Source of the DNA: a virus
Length of the DNA: 52,275 nt
Virus record (IMG/VR): IMGVR_UViG_3300047510_000217
Span: 1 to 52,275 of that record
Strand: one strand, 5' to 3'
Each line of letters begins with the position of its first letter. Positions within the stretch are counted from its first letter, which is position 1. The translations under genes were made by a program, and so were the position numbers. Below the pieces are notes generated by a model, which worked only from the letters and a program-made list of their open reading frames with translations, made no database searches and was not told where the DNA came from. Of the stretch, positions 41,231 through 48,661 are shown piece by piece.

Positions 41231-43539
41231 GTAACGGCACCAAAGTTAAAAAGCGTGATGGATCTTTGGAATCTCTTAACCTTGACAAGATTCATCTGAT
41301 GGTAGAATGTGCGTGTGATGGTCTTTCTGGTGTGTCACCATCGCAAGTAGAAATCCAATCGGGTATTCAATTTTACGATGGCATCACAACACAAGAAATC
41401 CAAGAAATCCTTATTAGGTCAGCTAGTGACCTTATTGATTTGGAGTCTCCAAACTATCAGTTTGTTGCTGCTCGTCTCCTTCTGTTCTCTCTATATAAGC
41501 AAGTCTTTGGAGATAGTTGGAAGAACGGCTTTCCATCGGTAGCAGCACATTTGTGTGAAGGTGTTACCAAAGGTATCTACGACCAAGAACTGCCTTCTAA
41601 ATATTCCGATGAAGAATGGAATAAGATTAGTTCTTGGGTTGATCATGGGCGTGACTACTTGTTTACTTATGCTGGTCTTAGACAAGTAGTTGACAAGTAT
41701 CTGGTACAAGATAGAAGCAGTGGTAGTGTTTTTGAAACTCCACAATACGCTTACATGTTAGTTTCAGCAACCATCTTTGCTGAGTATCCTAAGGCAACTC
41801 GTCTGTCATATGTAAAGAGGTATTATGACGCAATCAGCAAACACAAAATCAACGTTCCCACACCTATCCTGGCGGGGGTTAGAACTCCACTTCGACAATT
41901 TGCGAGCTGTGTTCTTGTTGATAGTGATGACACCCTCGATAGCATCTTTAGCAGTGACATGGCTATTGGTCGCTATGTTGCTCAACGCGCAGGAATCGGC
42001 ATCAACGCAGGTCGCATCCGTGCTCTCAACAGCAAAATTAGAGGGGGAGAAGTTGCACACACTGGCGTTATACCGTTTCTCAAGAAGTTTGAAGCGACTG
42101 TCAGATGTTGTACGCAAAATGGCATACGAGGTGGATCCGCGACAGTACACTTCCCAATCTGGCACCGAGAAATCGAAGACATTCTAGTATTAAAAAATAA
42201 CAAAGGAACTGAGGATAATCGAGTTCGTAAGTTAGACTACAGCATTCAAATCAGTAAATTGTTCTATGAACGATTCATTAACAACACCACCATCTCTCTC
42301 TTCTCGCCACATGACGTGCCTGGTCTTTCAGATGCTTTTGGGCTTCCTGGTTTTGACGAGTTGTATGGCGTTTACGAACGAGATGCTTCTATTCCAAGAA
42401 AAACTATTGGCGCTCAAGAACTATTTCTTTCACTCCTAAAAGAGAGAGCAGAGACTGGTCGTATCTACATCATGAATATTGACCACTGCAATGAGCACTC
42501 TTCCTTTAAAGATAAGGTTTGGATGAGTAACCTATGCCAAGAGATTACACTTCCCACTAAACCACTTCAGCATATCGATGACCCTAATGGTGAGATTGCT
42601 CTGTGTATTCTTTCTGCTGTTAATGTAGGTAAGATCAAGCACCTAGAAGAAATGGAAGAACTTTGTGATCTTTCTGTTCGTGCTTTGGATGAACTGATTG
42701 ACTATCAGGGTTATCCAATTGAGGCAGCACGAATCTCTACTCAGAATCGTCGTTCGCTTGGTATTGGTTATATCGGTCTTGCACACTATCTTGCTCGCCA
42801 TGGCGAGCACTACGATGATCCTATGGCATGGAAACTGGTTCATGATCTCACCGAAGCATTCCAATATTATCTACTGAAATCATCTAACCAACTAGCAAAA
42901 GAGAAAGGAAAGTGTGGTTACTTTGATCGCACTAAGTATGCTGAAGGTATTCTTCCTATCGATACTTATAAAAAAGATGTAGATCAAATCGTACCTAATA
43001 ACCTTAACTATGACTGGGAATCTCTTAGGGTATCTATCTTGGAAAACGGACTTAGGAACTCAACATTGTCCGCACAGATGCCATCGGAGAGCAGTTCCGT
43101 TGTGTCAAATGAAACAAATGGAATTGAACCACCTAGAGCTTACTTGTCCGTTAAGAAATCGAAGAAGGGAGTTCTCAAACAGATTGTTCCCCAGTATACA
43201 ACTCTTAAAAACAACTATACGTTGCTTTGGGATATGTCTGGGAATACTGGTTATATTAATATTGTTGCTGTTATGCAAAAATTCTTCGATCAAGCGATTT
43301 CTGGAAACTGGTCATATAATCCAGAGCATTACGAGAATAATGAAGTTCCTGTTTCAGTAATGGCACAAGATCTTCTTACTACTTATAAACTTGGTTGGAA
43401 GACATCTTATTATCAAAATACATATGATGCTAAGAAAGATGCTGATGACGATGAGAAGAAAAAAGAAGTAGAAAATTTACTCAATTCAATTTTAGAAAAC
43501 GTACAGGAGGAAGAAGATTGTGACAGTTGCAAAATTTAA
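41227..43539 (+). CDS. nrdA: Class Ia ribonucleotide reductase, large subunit
   Basis: 770 residues (T4 754). Makes dNTPs from NDPs. An ATP-cone-like N-terminus (KKRDGSLESLNLDKI) is followed by the barrel with QFASCVLVDSDD (active cysteine), NLCQEITLP, and the radical-relay tyrosines near the end. The C-terminal tail CDSCKI is the redox-relay Cys pair. The last codons encode this tail and also hold the GTG start of nrdB. Confidence 0.97.
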   Translation: MSNGTKVKKRDGSLESLNLDKIHLMVECACDGLSGVSPSQVEIQSGIQFYDGITTQEIQEILIRSASDLIDLESPNYQFVAARLLLFSLYKQVFGDSWKNGFPSVAAHLCEGVTKGIYDQELPSKYSDEEWNKISSWVDHGRDYLFTYAGLRQVVDKYLVQDRSSGSVFETPQYAYMLVSATIFAEYPKATRLSYVKRYYDAISKHKINVPTPILAGVRTPLRQFASCVLVDSDDTLDSIFSSDMAIGRYVAQRAGIGINAGRIRALNSKIRGGEVAHTGVIPFLKKFEATVRCCTQNGIRGGSATVHFPIWHREIEDILVLKNNKGTEDNRVRKLDYSIQISKLFYERFINNTTISLFSPHDVPGLSDAFGLPGFDELYGVYERDASIPRKTIGAQELFLSLLKERAETGRIYIMNIDHCNEHSSFKDKVWMSNLCQEITLPTKPLQHIDDPNGEIALCILSAVNVGKIKHLEEMEELCDLSVRALDELIDYQGYPIEAARISTQNRRSLGIGYIGLAHYLARHGEHYDDPMAWKLVHDLTEAFQYYLLKSSNQLAKEKGKCGYFDRTKYAEGILPIDTYKKDVDQIVPNNLNYDWESLRVSILENGLRNSTLSAQMPSESSSVVSNETNGIEPPRAYLSVKKSKKGVLKQIVPQYTTLKNNYTLLWDMSGNTGYINIVAVMQKFFDQAISGNWSYNPEHYENNEVPVSVMAQDLLTTYKLGWKTSYYQNTYDAKKDADDDEKKKEVENLLNSILENVQEEEDCDSCKI
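43505..43522 (+). promoter_or_regulatory. Ribosome binding site that decides the nrdB GTG start
   Basis: AGGAGG at 43505-43510, nine bases before GTG 43520, lies within the nrdA coding sequence. The first ATG would be several residues inside the conserved NrdB N-terminus. Confidence 0.75.
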
Positions 43540-44704
43540 ACTCAACGAATTGCCATCAACTGAGATTGAAGGTATGACCGTTTTTAATTCGGAACATGTT
43601 GATCTCAAAAAACAACCAATGTTTTTTGGTGCTCCTCTTGGTGTGCAGAGATATGATACCTACAAGTATCCTATCTTTGATAAGCTAACTCAGCAGCAAC
43701 TAGGATACTTCTGGAGACCTGAAGAGGTCTCCCTCTCCAAAGATAGAGGGGATTATATGACTCTTCGCCCAGAGCAAAAACATATCTATACTGCTAATCT
43801 GAAGTATCAGATTATGCTTGACTCTGTGCAAGGTCGTGCTCCTGGTATGGCATTTTCTCCTTACTGCTCTCTACCCGAACTAGAAGCATGTATGTCTATT
43901 TGGCAGACAATGGAGATGATTCACTCTCGTTCGTATACATATATTATTAAGAATATCTATTCTGATCCATCGGAAGTATTTGATACTATCCTTGATGACC
44001 AGAATATCCTAGAGCGAGCAAAGAGTGTAACAGAAGCATACGATGATTTCATCCGTGCTGCACAAGAGTATTCATCTGGTAACCAGTGGCAACATCAACT
44101 TGAAGGAGTCGATGCTGCTAAAGAAACTCTCTATGAACTGAAGCGCAAGCTCTATCGTGCTGTTATTAATGTAAACATCTTAGAGGGGATTAGGTTCTAT
44201 GTTTCGTTCGCATGTTCATTCGCTTTTGGTGAACTTAAACTTATGGAGGGATCCGCTAAAATTATCTCTCTCATCGCCAGAGACGAAAGCCAACATCTTG
44301 TCCTTACGCAAAACATTATCAATAAGTGGCATGATGGAGATGACCCAGACATCGTTACAATCGCTAAAGAAGAAGAGCAGTGGGTTATTGAGCAATTTAA
44401 AAAGACGGTAGATGAAGAGAAAGCGTGGGCGCAGTATCTATTCAAAGATGGTAGCATCATTGGATTGAATGATAAACTTCTCAACTCTTATGTTGAGTAT
44501 ATTGCCAATCGTCGTATGCGAGCGATTGGTTTGAAGCCTGTGTTTGATACTCCTATGTCAAACAATCCACTGCCTTGGACTCAGCACTGGTTATCATCTA
44601 AGGGTCTACAAGTTGCCCCACAAGAAACAGAGGTTGAGAGTTATGTCATTGGCGGTATTAAACAAGACGTTACGAAAGATACTTTCGCTGGTTTTAAACT
44701 TTGA
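43520..44704 (+). CDS. nrdB: Class Ia ribonucleotide reductase, small subunit
   Basis: 394 residues (T4 388), GTG start overlapping the end of nrdA by 20 bases. Di-iron/tyrosyl-radical protein: iron ligands are visible in LEACMSIWQTMEMIHSRSYTYI (E, H and the radical Tyr region), FAFGELKLMEG and DESQH. The gene ends in AAA CTT TGA; an open frame in the +1 phase follows (see findings). Confidence 0.97.
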   Translation: MTVAKFKLNELPSTEIEGMTVFNSEHVDLKKQPMFFGAPLGVQRYDTYKYPIFDKLTQQQLGYFWRPEEVSLSKDRGDYMTLRPEQKHIYTANLKYQIMLDSVQGRAPGMAFSPYCSLPELEACMSIWQTMEMIHSRSYTYIIKNIYSDPSEVFDTILDDQNILERAKSVTEAYDDFIRAAQEYSSGNQWQHQLEGVDAAKETLYELKRKLYRAVINVNILEGIRFYVSFACSFAFGELKLMEGSAKIISLIARDESQHLVLTQNIINKWHDGDDPDIVTIAKEEEQWVIEQFKKTVDEEKAWAQYLFKDGSIIGLNDKLLNSYVEYIANRRMRAIGLKPVFDTPMSNNPLPWTQHWLSSKGLQVAPQETEVESYVIGGIKQDVTKDTFAGFKL

Positions 44705-44834
44705 AAAAGAAAAAAATAGAAAAGATACAAAAGAAACTCAGGGAGCAGGAGCAAAACATAGAGAATCTAAACCACCAACAAAGGTGGATACTAAAGATTC
44801 TAATGGAAAAATTCCAGACCCCTGGTTCAACTGA
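44703..44834 (+). other. Open frame after nrdB with no normal start
   Basis: The +1 frame relative to nrdB is open for 43 codons, with purine-rich first positions and A/T-rich third positions as in the real genes here, ending KIPDPWFN. The only in-frame ATGs (44544, 44644) lie inside the nrdB coding region. It could be a frameshifted NrdB extension, a separate gene with an internal or unusual start, or the remains of one. Confidence 0.4.
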
Positions 44835-44837
44835 ATA

Positions 44838-44845
44838 GATAAATA
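44838..44845 (+). promoter_or_regulatory. Late promoter (GATAAATA) upstream of the nuclease gene
   Basis: Predicted start is 44851, in the loop of the hairpin at 44845-44861, giving a 19-base leader with GGAGG. Confidence 0.7.
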
Positions 44846-44866
44846 CCTCCATCATGGAGGTTTTTT
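44845..44866 (+). terminator. Terminator-like hairpin that also holds the next ribosome site
   Basis: Stem ACCTCC/GGAGGT with loop ATCAT, then a T-run to 44866. The 3' arm GGAGG (44856-44860) is the Shine-Dalgarno for the ATG at 44870. Confidence 0.75.
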
Positions 44867-44869
44867 ATT

Positions 44870-45223
44870 ATGAATCCAAGTTCAGCGAAAGCGAAAGGTC
44901 GCCGTCTGCAACAGTGGGTGAGAGATAAACTTATTGAGATGCTTGAAGTTCATCCAGAAGATATCGAATCCCGTAGCATGGGAGCGGGTGGTGAGGATCT
45001 CATAATGGCTCGTGCTGCTAGGTTAAAGTTCCCTCACAGCATTGAATGTAAAAACGTGGAGAAGCTAAATATATGGGATGCTTATGAGCAAGCATCTGCC
45101 AACTCGGGTGACTATGAACCTCTCGTTGTTATTAAAAAGAATGGAAAAAAACCGCTAGCAGTGGTTGACGCAGAGTACTTCATACGTTTATTCGGAGACA
45201 AAAATGACGCTAGACCTTCATAA
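44870..45223 (+). CDS. PD-(D/E)XK nuclease, resolvase-like
   Basis: 117 residues. The catalytic arrangement SMGAGGEDLIM (E42, D43), then IECKNVE (E59, K61), fits a small PD-(D/E)XK nuclease such as phage Holliday-junction resolvases or VRR-type enzymes. KAKGRRLQQWVRDKLIEML forms the leading helix. No endonuclease VII (gp49) gene is seen in this window, so it may resolve branched DNA before packaging. The identity beyond the fold class is inferred. Confidence 0.75.
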   Translation: MNPSSAKAKGRRLQQWVRDKLIEMLEVHPEDIESRSMGAGGEDLIMARAARLKFPHSIECKNVEKLNIWDAYEQASANSGDYEPLVVIKKNGKKPLAVVDAEYFIRLFGDKNDARPS

Positions 45224-45875
45224 CTTTTTTAAATTTTATGATGAGAATAATGATAATCATATAGCAGCAGTTCAATGGTTAGAGGATAACCTACCTGCTC
45301 AATTTTTAGACGACTCGGAAACAGAATGGATTGGGATGTTCAGGACCAAACCACCAACTCCTGCAGTTCTTGCTGTTCCATATTTTAATCAAGTAGATAA
45401 CTATAGAGATGCACATAGAACTTGCAACTCTTCGTCATGTGCTATGTGTCTTGCATTCCTCAAACCAGGAAGCATCAAAGGTGATGATGAGTATGTCAAA
45501 AAAGTATTTGCGATTGGCGACACGACTGACCATGCGGTACAGACGAAAGTTCTCGCAGGTTATGGCGTTAAGTCTCACTTTAGTTATAATCTTTCTTTTG
45601 CTGACATTGATCGTAGCCTTGATGCTGGGAAACCTGTTGTTATTGGTATCCTCCATAGGGGTTCTTTATCTGCTCCTACTGGTGGTCACATGTGTGTAGT
45701 CATTGGTAAGACACCAGATGGCAAAGGATATTATGTTAATGACCCATATGGTTCACTCAACGATAACTATACTGGTCCAGTAACAAATGGTAAGAAGACC
45801 ATTTATACCAAAGCAGTTCTCAAGCATCGCTGGTGCCCAGGTGGCAACGATGGTTGGGGTCGTATTTTTGATTGA
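45204..45875 (+). CDS. C39-like cysteine peptidase with a shared N-terminal module
   Basis: 223 residues from ATG 45204, after GGAGACAAA; overlaps the previous gene by 20 bases. Residues 1-37 (LDLHNFFKFYDENNDNHIAA...) match the start of the next protein. Residues 55-223 are papain-like of the C39_2 type: RTCNSSSCAM (C74), GGHMCVVIG (H162) and YYVNDPYG (N179/D180). No signal peptide. A peptidoglycan peptide-cleaving endolysin or virion peptidase is the likely role. Confidence 0.85.
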   Translation: MTLDLHNFFKFYDENNDNHIAAVQWLEDNLPAQFLDDSETEWIGMFRTKPPTPAVLAVPYFNQVDNYRDAHRTCNSSSCAMCLAFLKPGSIKGDDEYVKKVFAIGDTTDHAVQTKVLAGYGVKSHFSYNLSFADIDRSLDAGKPVVIGILHRGSLSAPTGGHMCVVIGKTPDGKGYYVNDPYGSLNDNYTGPVTNGKKTIYTKAVLKHRWCPGGNDGWGRIFD

Positions 45876-45893
45876 TACTAACGGAGAACAATA

Positions 45894-46565
45894 ATGGCAA
45901 GAATCGATTTACACAACTTCTTCAAATTCTATGATGAGAAGAATGCTAACCATGTGAAAGCAGTTCAGTGGTTAGAAGATAACTTACCTGTCAAATATCT
46001 AGAAGATAATATTGATTGGGCGGAGATCTATAGAGGAAAAAAGGGTAATGCGGCACCAGTATCAGCATCATCTGCTGCCGCTCCTGTAGTTGGTGGCGAT
46101 GATGTTCCACAAATGGGCATTAAATTAGTTAAGGAATTTGAGGGATGCAGATTAAATGCATATCCAGATCCACTATCTGGTGGTTTACCAATCACGATTG
46201 GATGGGGTTCGACCAGAGATAAGAATGGCAAACCATTCCACATGGGAGATAGTATTACTCAAGCAGAAGCAGATGAACTATTAATTGAAGAAGCAAAGCA
46301 TCACTTTCTTCCAGCACTTCGTAAAATTCCTCACTGGAATGAGATGTCTGATGGCAAAAGAGGTGCCCTACTTTCTTTTGCTTATAATCTTGGCGCTGGT
46401 TTTTATGGTGGTGATAATTTTAATACTATCACTCGTGTTCTAAAAAATAAAGAATGGGATAAGGTGCCCGATGCGCTTTACCTCTACAGAAATCCTGGTT
46501 CAAATGTAGAAGCAGGACTAGCACGTAGGAGAAAAGCAGAAGGTGAAGCTTGGAAAAAAGGTTAA
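45894..46565 (+). CDS. GH24 lysozyme (endolysin)
   Basis: 223 residues. N-terminal module IDLHNFFKFYDEKNANHVKAVQWLEDNLP (4-32), shared with the upstream peptidase, then an Ala/Ser/Pro linker (50-70). The C-terminal T4-lysozyme-like domain has FEG (E83), PDP (D92) and ITIGWG (T101), the E/D/T catalytic triad with the 9-residue E-D spacing of T4 lysozyme. No signal peptide, so export needs a holin or virion delivery. Confidence 0.92.
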   Translation: MARIDLHNFFKFYDEKNANHVKAVQWLEDNLPVKYLEDNIDWAEIYRGKKGNAAPVSASSAAAPVVGGDDVPQMGIKLVKEFEGCRLNAYPDPLSGGLPITIGWGSTRDKNGKPFHMGDSITQAEADELLIEEAKHHFLPALRKIPHWNEMSDGKRGALLSFAYNLGAGFYGGDNFNTITRVLKNKEWDKVPDALYLYRNPGSNVEAGLARRRKAEGEAWKKG

Positions 46566-46581
46566 CCTCGCATAAGGACAA

Positions 46582-46935
46582 ATGGAAAACAACAAAAGAG
46601 AAAAATGTATGAGCACAATTATTAGGATTAGTGTTTTGAGTTGGAGTGCTGCTCTTCTCACTGCTAGTTATGCTGGTCTTCTTGCTAAGATGGACCCTAC
46701 ATTTATTGCTACAGTATTCACTGCTGCTGCAGCAACCTTTGGAGTTGATACTTTGAAGAAGGGAGAGGATAAAGAAGATGCCGATAAACCCGCTGGAAGG
46801 AATCCAGAACCTGAATTCGTCGTCGATACCCCAGCTCCAGTCGAGCCAACTATCGCCGCTACAGCAACCGAAGGTTGCCCAGAATGCGGTGCAGGGGATT
46901 CTCCCGACTATAGTAGAGCAACTACCGCCAGCTAA
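46582..46935 (+). CDS. Holin-like membrane protein
   Basis: 117 residues from ATG 46582, or 108 from ATG 46609. Two hydrophobic segments, ISVLSWSAALLTASYAGLLA and FIATVFTAAAATFGV, joined by a short KMDPT turn and followed by a charged tail (KKGEDKEDADK). It lies 16 bases after the lysozyme. Its last 158 bases also encode the start of the next gene in another frame. The holin role is inferred from position and topology. Confidence 0.65.
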   Translation: MENNKREKCMSTIIRISVLSWSAALLTASYAGLLAKMDPTFIATVFTAAAATFGVDTLKKGEDKEDADKPAGRNPEPEFVVDTPAPVEPTIAATATEGCPECGAGDSPDYSRATTAS

Positions 46936-47533
46936 AACTCAGGTTCCTGTTACCAATGGTTTGGCGCTTCCTGTATTTGAGGCGCCAAACCCTTCTATTA
47001 AATATCCTGTGATTAATGTACCAACACAGGAAGAGTTTGATGCGGCTGTACGAGCAGAGAAACAAAAAGAACAGCAAGAGAAGGAAGAGAAAGAAAGAAA
47101 ACTTCCTGATTCTCCACCACCAGTAATGCCAGCAATTAATGCTGTTCAACCACAAGATAAATCAGAGTTAACTACTGACCAACCTACTATAGACAAACCT
47201 GTAACAGCGGAGATACAGGTGCCTATCTTAGGAGCGGTTCCAATCCCCACAAACAAGGAAGTAGCACTCGCAGGCACCACAGCGATGGCAGCGACCGCAG
47301 CGGCGCTCCTAGGCAAGTCTGCCGTGGAATTTCTGTTGAAGTTCTTCAAACCAATTGCTAATCAAATTTGGATTCGTGGCAAGAAACTTCTATCCAAAGA
47401 TTTAACTGATTATGAGTTACAACTATTCTTTGCTTTTGAAAAAGAAAAAGAAATGAAAGCAGTTGCTAAAAAACTTAAGAAAGAATTTAAAGTTGAGAAG
47501 CAACGTCAGTATAAAGAAGCAAAGAAAAAATAA
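46778..47533 (+). CDS. Virion protein with a C-terminal membrane segment
   Basis: 251 residues. The family typical of cyanophage virions has a long Pro/Gln-rich N-terminus (MPINPLEGIQNLN..., SPLQQPKV), the core IQVPILGAVPIPTNKEVALAGTTAMAATAAALLG with a hydrophobic helix, and a Lys-rich end. The N-terminal start in the family supports the ATG at 46778, although this overlaps the holin-like gene by 158 bases; GTG 46889 is an alternative. A role in DNA delivery is possible. Confidence 0.75.
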   Translation: MPINPLEGIQNLNSSSIPQLQSSQLSPLQQPKVAQNAVQGILPTIVEQLPPAKTQVPVTNGLALPVFEAPNPSIKYPVINVPTQEEFDAAVRAEKQKEQQEKEEKERKLPDSPPPVMPAINAVQPQDKSELTTDQPTIDKPVTAEIQVPILGAVPIPTNKEVALAGTTAMAATAAALLGKSAVEFLLKFFKPIANQIWIRGKKLLSKDLTDYELQLFFAFEKEKEMKAVAKKLKKEFKVEKQRQYKEAKKK

Positions 47534-47947
47534 TTATTTCTTTCTCTTAGATTCAAGTAAAGCGAAATCTTTTTTCTTAGTGCCACCATCATATTCCCAA
47601 GCATATCCGTCAGCAATCATTTGATTGTTGACGGAAACTTCTTCACCATTGATATACAGATGACCGATGATACGACCATACTTCTCTGTGCTATCTGGAA
47701 GTTCGGTCTTGATTAGAATATCTTTAGCAAACTTCAATCTTTCCTTGAGCCATTCTTTAACCTCAAGACCAAGTTTCTTTTCATACGCATCAGTTGTCCT
47801 GCTCTCTGGGGTATCGATACCAGCAAGACGAATTCGCTTAGTAAGGGAGATATCAAAACCAAGATCAATGTCAGCATCAATAGTGTCGCCATCTACTACC
47901 TTGTGTACTGAACGTATTCTATAGACGTAAGGATCTTTGTCAGCCAT
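47534..47947 (-). CDS. Thermonuclease (staphylococcal nuclease family)
   Basis: 137 residues. SNase fold: VVDGDTI (D21), RIRLAGIDTPES (R40, D45, E48) and EKYGR (R92). The Arg-to-Glu spacing of 8 and Glu-to-Arg spacing of 44 equal those of staphylococcal nuclease R35, E43 and R87, so it should be active. No signal peptide, so it probably acts inside the cell, degrading host nucleic acid. It converges with the virion gene, the two stops abutting. Confidence 0.93.
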   Translation of the reverse strand: MADKDPYVYRIRSVHKVVDGDTIDADIDLGFDISLTKRIRLAGIDTPESRTTDAYEKKLGLEVKEWLKERLKFAKDILIKTELPDSTEKYGRIIGHLYINGEEVSVNNQMIADGYAWEYDGGTKKKDFALLESKRKK

Positions 47948-48159
47948 TAGAATGGGAGTTTAAACTTCTCTGTATTTAGTTTGGGAATAGGTAGTTTTTC
48001 AAATGCTTTTGTTACTTGCTTCTCTACAACAGCACCGACAAATGCTTCTGGATTATCTAGAATCTTTTGTGCTTTTTGATATGTCATGTAAGCACCGACA
48101 CCAATAGCAGCACTGATTGCTAAACTTGTAACTGATAATGCTAATGTTAAGTATTTCAT
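47947..48159 (-). CDS. Small membrane-anchored protein
   Basis: 70 residues. One N-terminal hydrophobic segment (LTLALSVTSLAISAAIGVGAYMTY) and a tail ending in KLPIPKLNTEKFKLPF. Overlaps the nuclease start (TAATG). Resembles small conserved cyanophage membrane proteins; function unknown. Confidence 0.75.
   Translation of the reverse strand: MKYLTLALSVTSLAISAAIGVGAYMTYQKAQKILDNPEAFVGAVVEKQVTKAFEKLPIPKLNTEKFKLPF
47973..47980 (-). promoter_or_regulatory. Minus-strand late promoter (ACTAAATA) for the thermonuclease
   Basis: CTAAATA-type octamer read on the minus strand; predicted start about 47967, 20 bases before the ATG at 47947. Confidence 0.5.
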
Positions 48160-48362
48160 TCTGATACCTGCATTGCTGTGATAGCGTCTACATACACGCC
48201 AGTACGATCTGATTTTGTTACGGCATCTTCTGCCGTATCAAATCTCATTGCCTTTGAAATATCTCCAGTCCACTTAGGAGAATCGTTTTCGTTGTCTTGG
48301 AAGTATAAACAATCACTACCAAATACTTCTCTTGATGCTATGTATTTCATTCGTTCCACCAT
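48156..48362 (-). CDS. Small soluble protein of unknown function
   Basis: 68 residues (64 from the second ATG). Contains KWTGDISKAMRFDTAEDAV, a pattern of small alpha/beta phage proteins, with a trailing VYVDAITAMQV strand. Overlaps both neighbours by a few bases, so it belongs to the same operon. Confidence 0.65.
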   Translation of the reverse strand: MVERMKYIASREVFGSDCLYFQDNENDSPKWTGDISKAMRFDTAEDAVTKSDRTGVYVDAITAMQVSE

Positions 48363-48547
48363 CCTTCTTCTTTATGTATCCAAACTTTCAAATCTTTTAC
48401 ATATTTTCTTAATGTTTCTGCTTGTGATAAATGCCAGTCATCTCCTGTTTTAATGTGTTGCCTGATGTGTTCATCAACAGCATCAAGGCACTTTTTAATT
48501 ACAGGATTCCAAGGTTCCCGAATAGGAGTATTCCATTCTCTTGGCAT
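48347..48547 (-). CDS. Small helical protein of unknown function
   Basis: 66 residues, Trp-rich (REWNTPIREPWNPVIKKCLDAV, HLSQAETLRKYVKDLKVWIHK). Two amphipathic helices. Overlaps the next gene by 16 bases. Resembles short conserved cyanophage proteins with no assigned function. Confidence 0.65.
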   Translation of the reverse strand: MPREWNTPIREPWNPVIKKCLDAVDEHIRQHIKTGDDWHLSQAETLRKYVKDLKVWIHKEEGWWNE

Positions 48548-48553
48548 AATACC

Positions 48554-48661
48554 TCACTTTTTCTTACCACCATTCTTTGCTTTTTTAGCAGTGGCATTAC
48601 CTTGATTCTGTTTAGGTTTCTTGGCTGCTTTATTACTGCCTTTATTTTTTGACTTGGCCAT
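48554..48661 (-). CDS. Very small lysine-rich protein
   Basis: 35 residues, almost only Lys, Asn, Ala, Gly and Gln (starts MAKSKNKGSNKAAKKPKQ, ends KKK). A late promoter lies 25 bases upstream, and its stop is followed by GAGG and the next ATG, which supports translation. Could be a nucleic-acid-binding or DNA-condensing peptide; unknown. Confidence 0.55.
   Translation of the reverse strand: MAKSKNKGSNKAAKKPKQNQGNATAKKAKNGGKKK

Noticed and set aside
44701-44838. TTG-started 45-codon frame after nrdB (KKKKIEKIQKK..., ends PGSTE)
   Set aside because: Possible, but the other frame over the same bases has the more typical codon bias. A TTG start without a Shine-Dalgarno is weak. See the nrdB finding.
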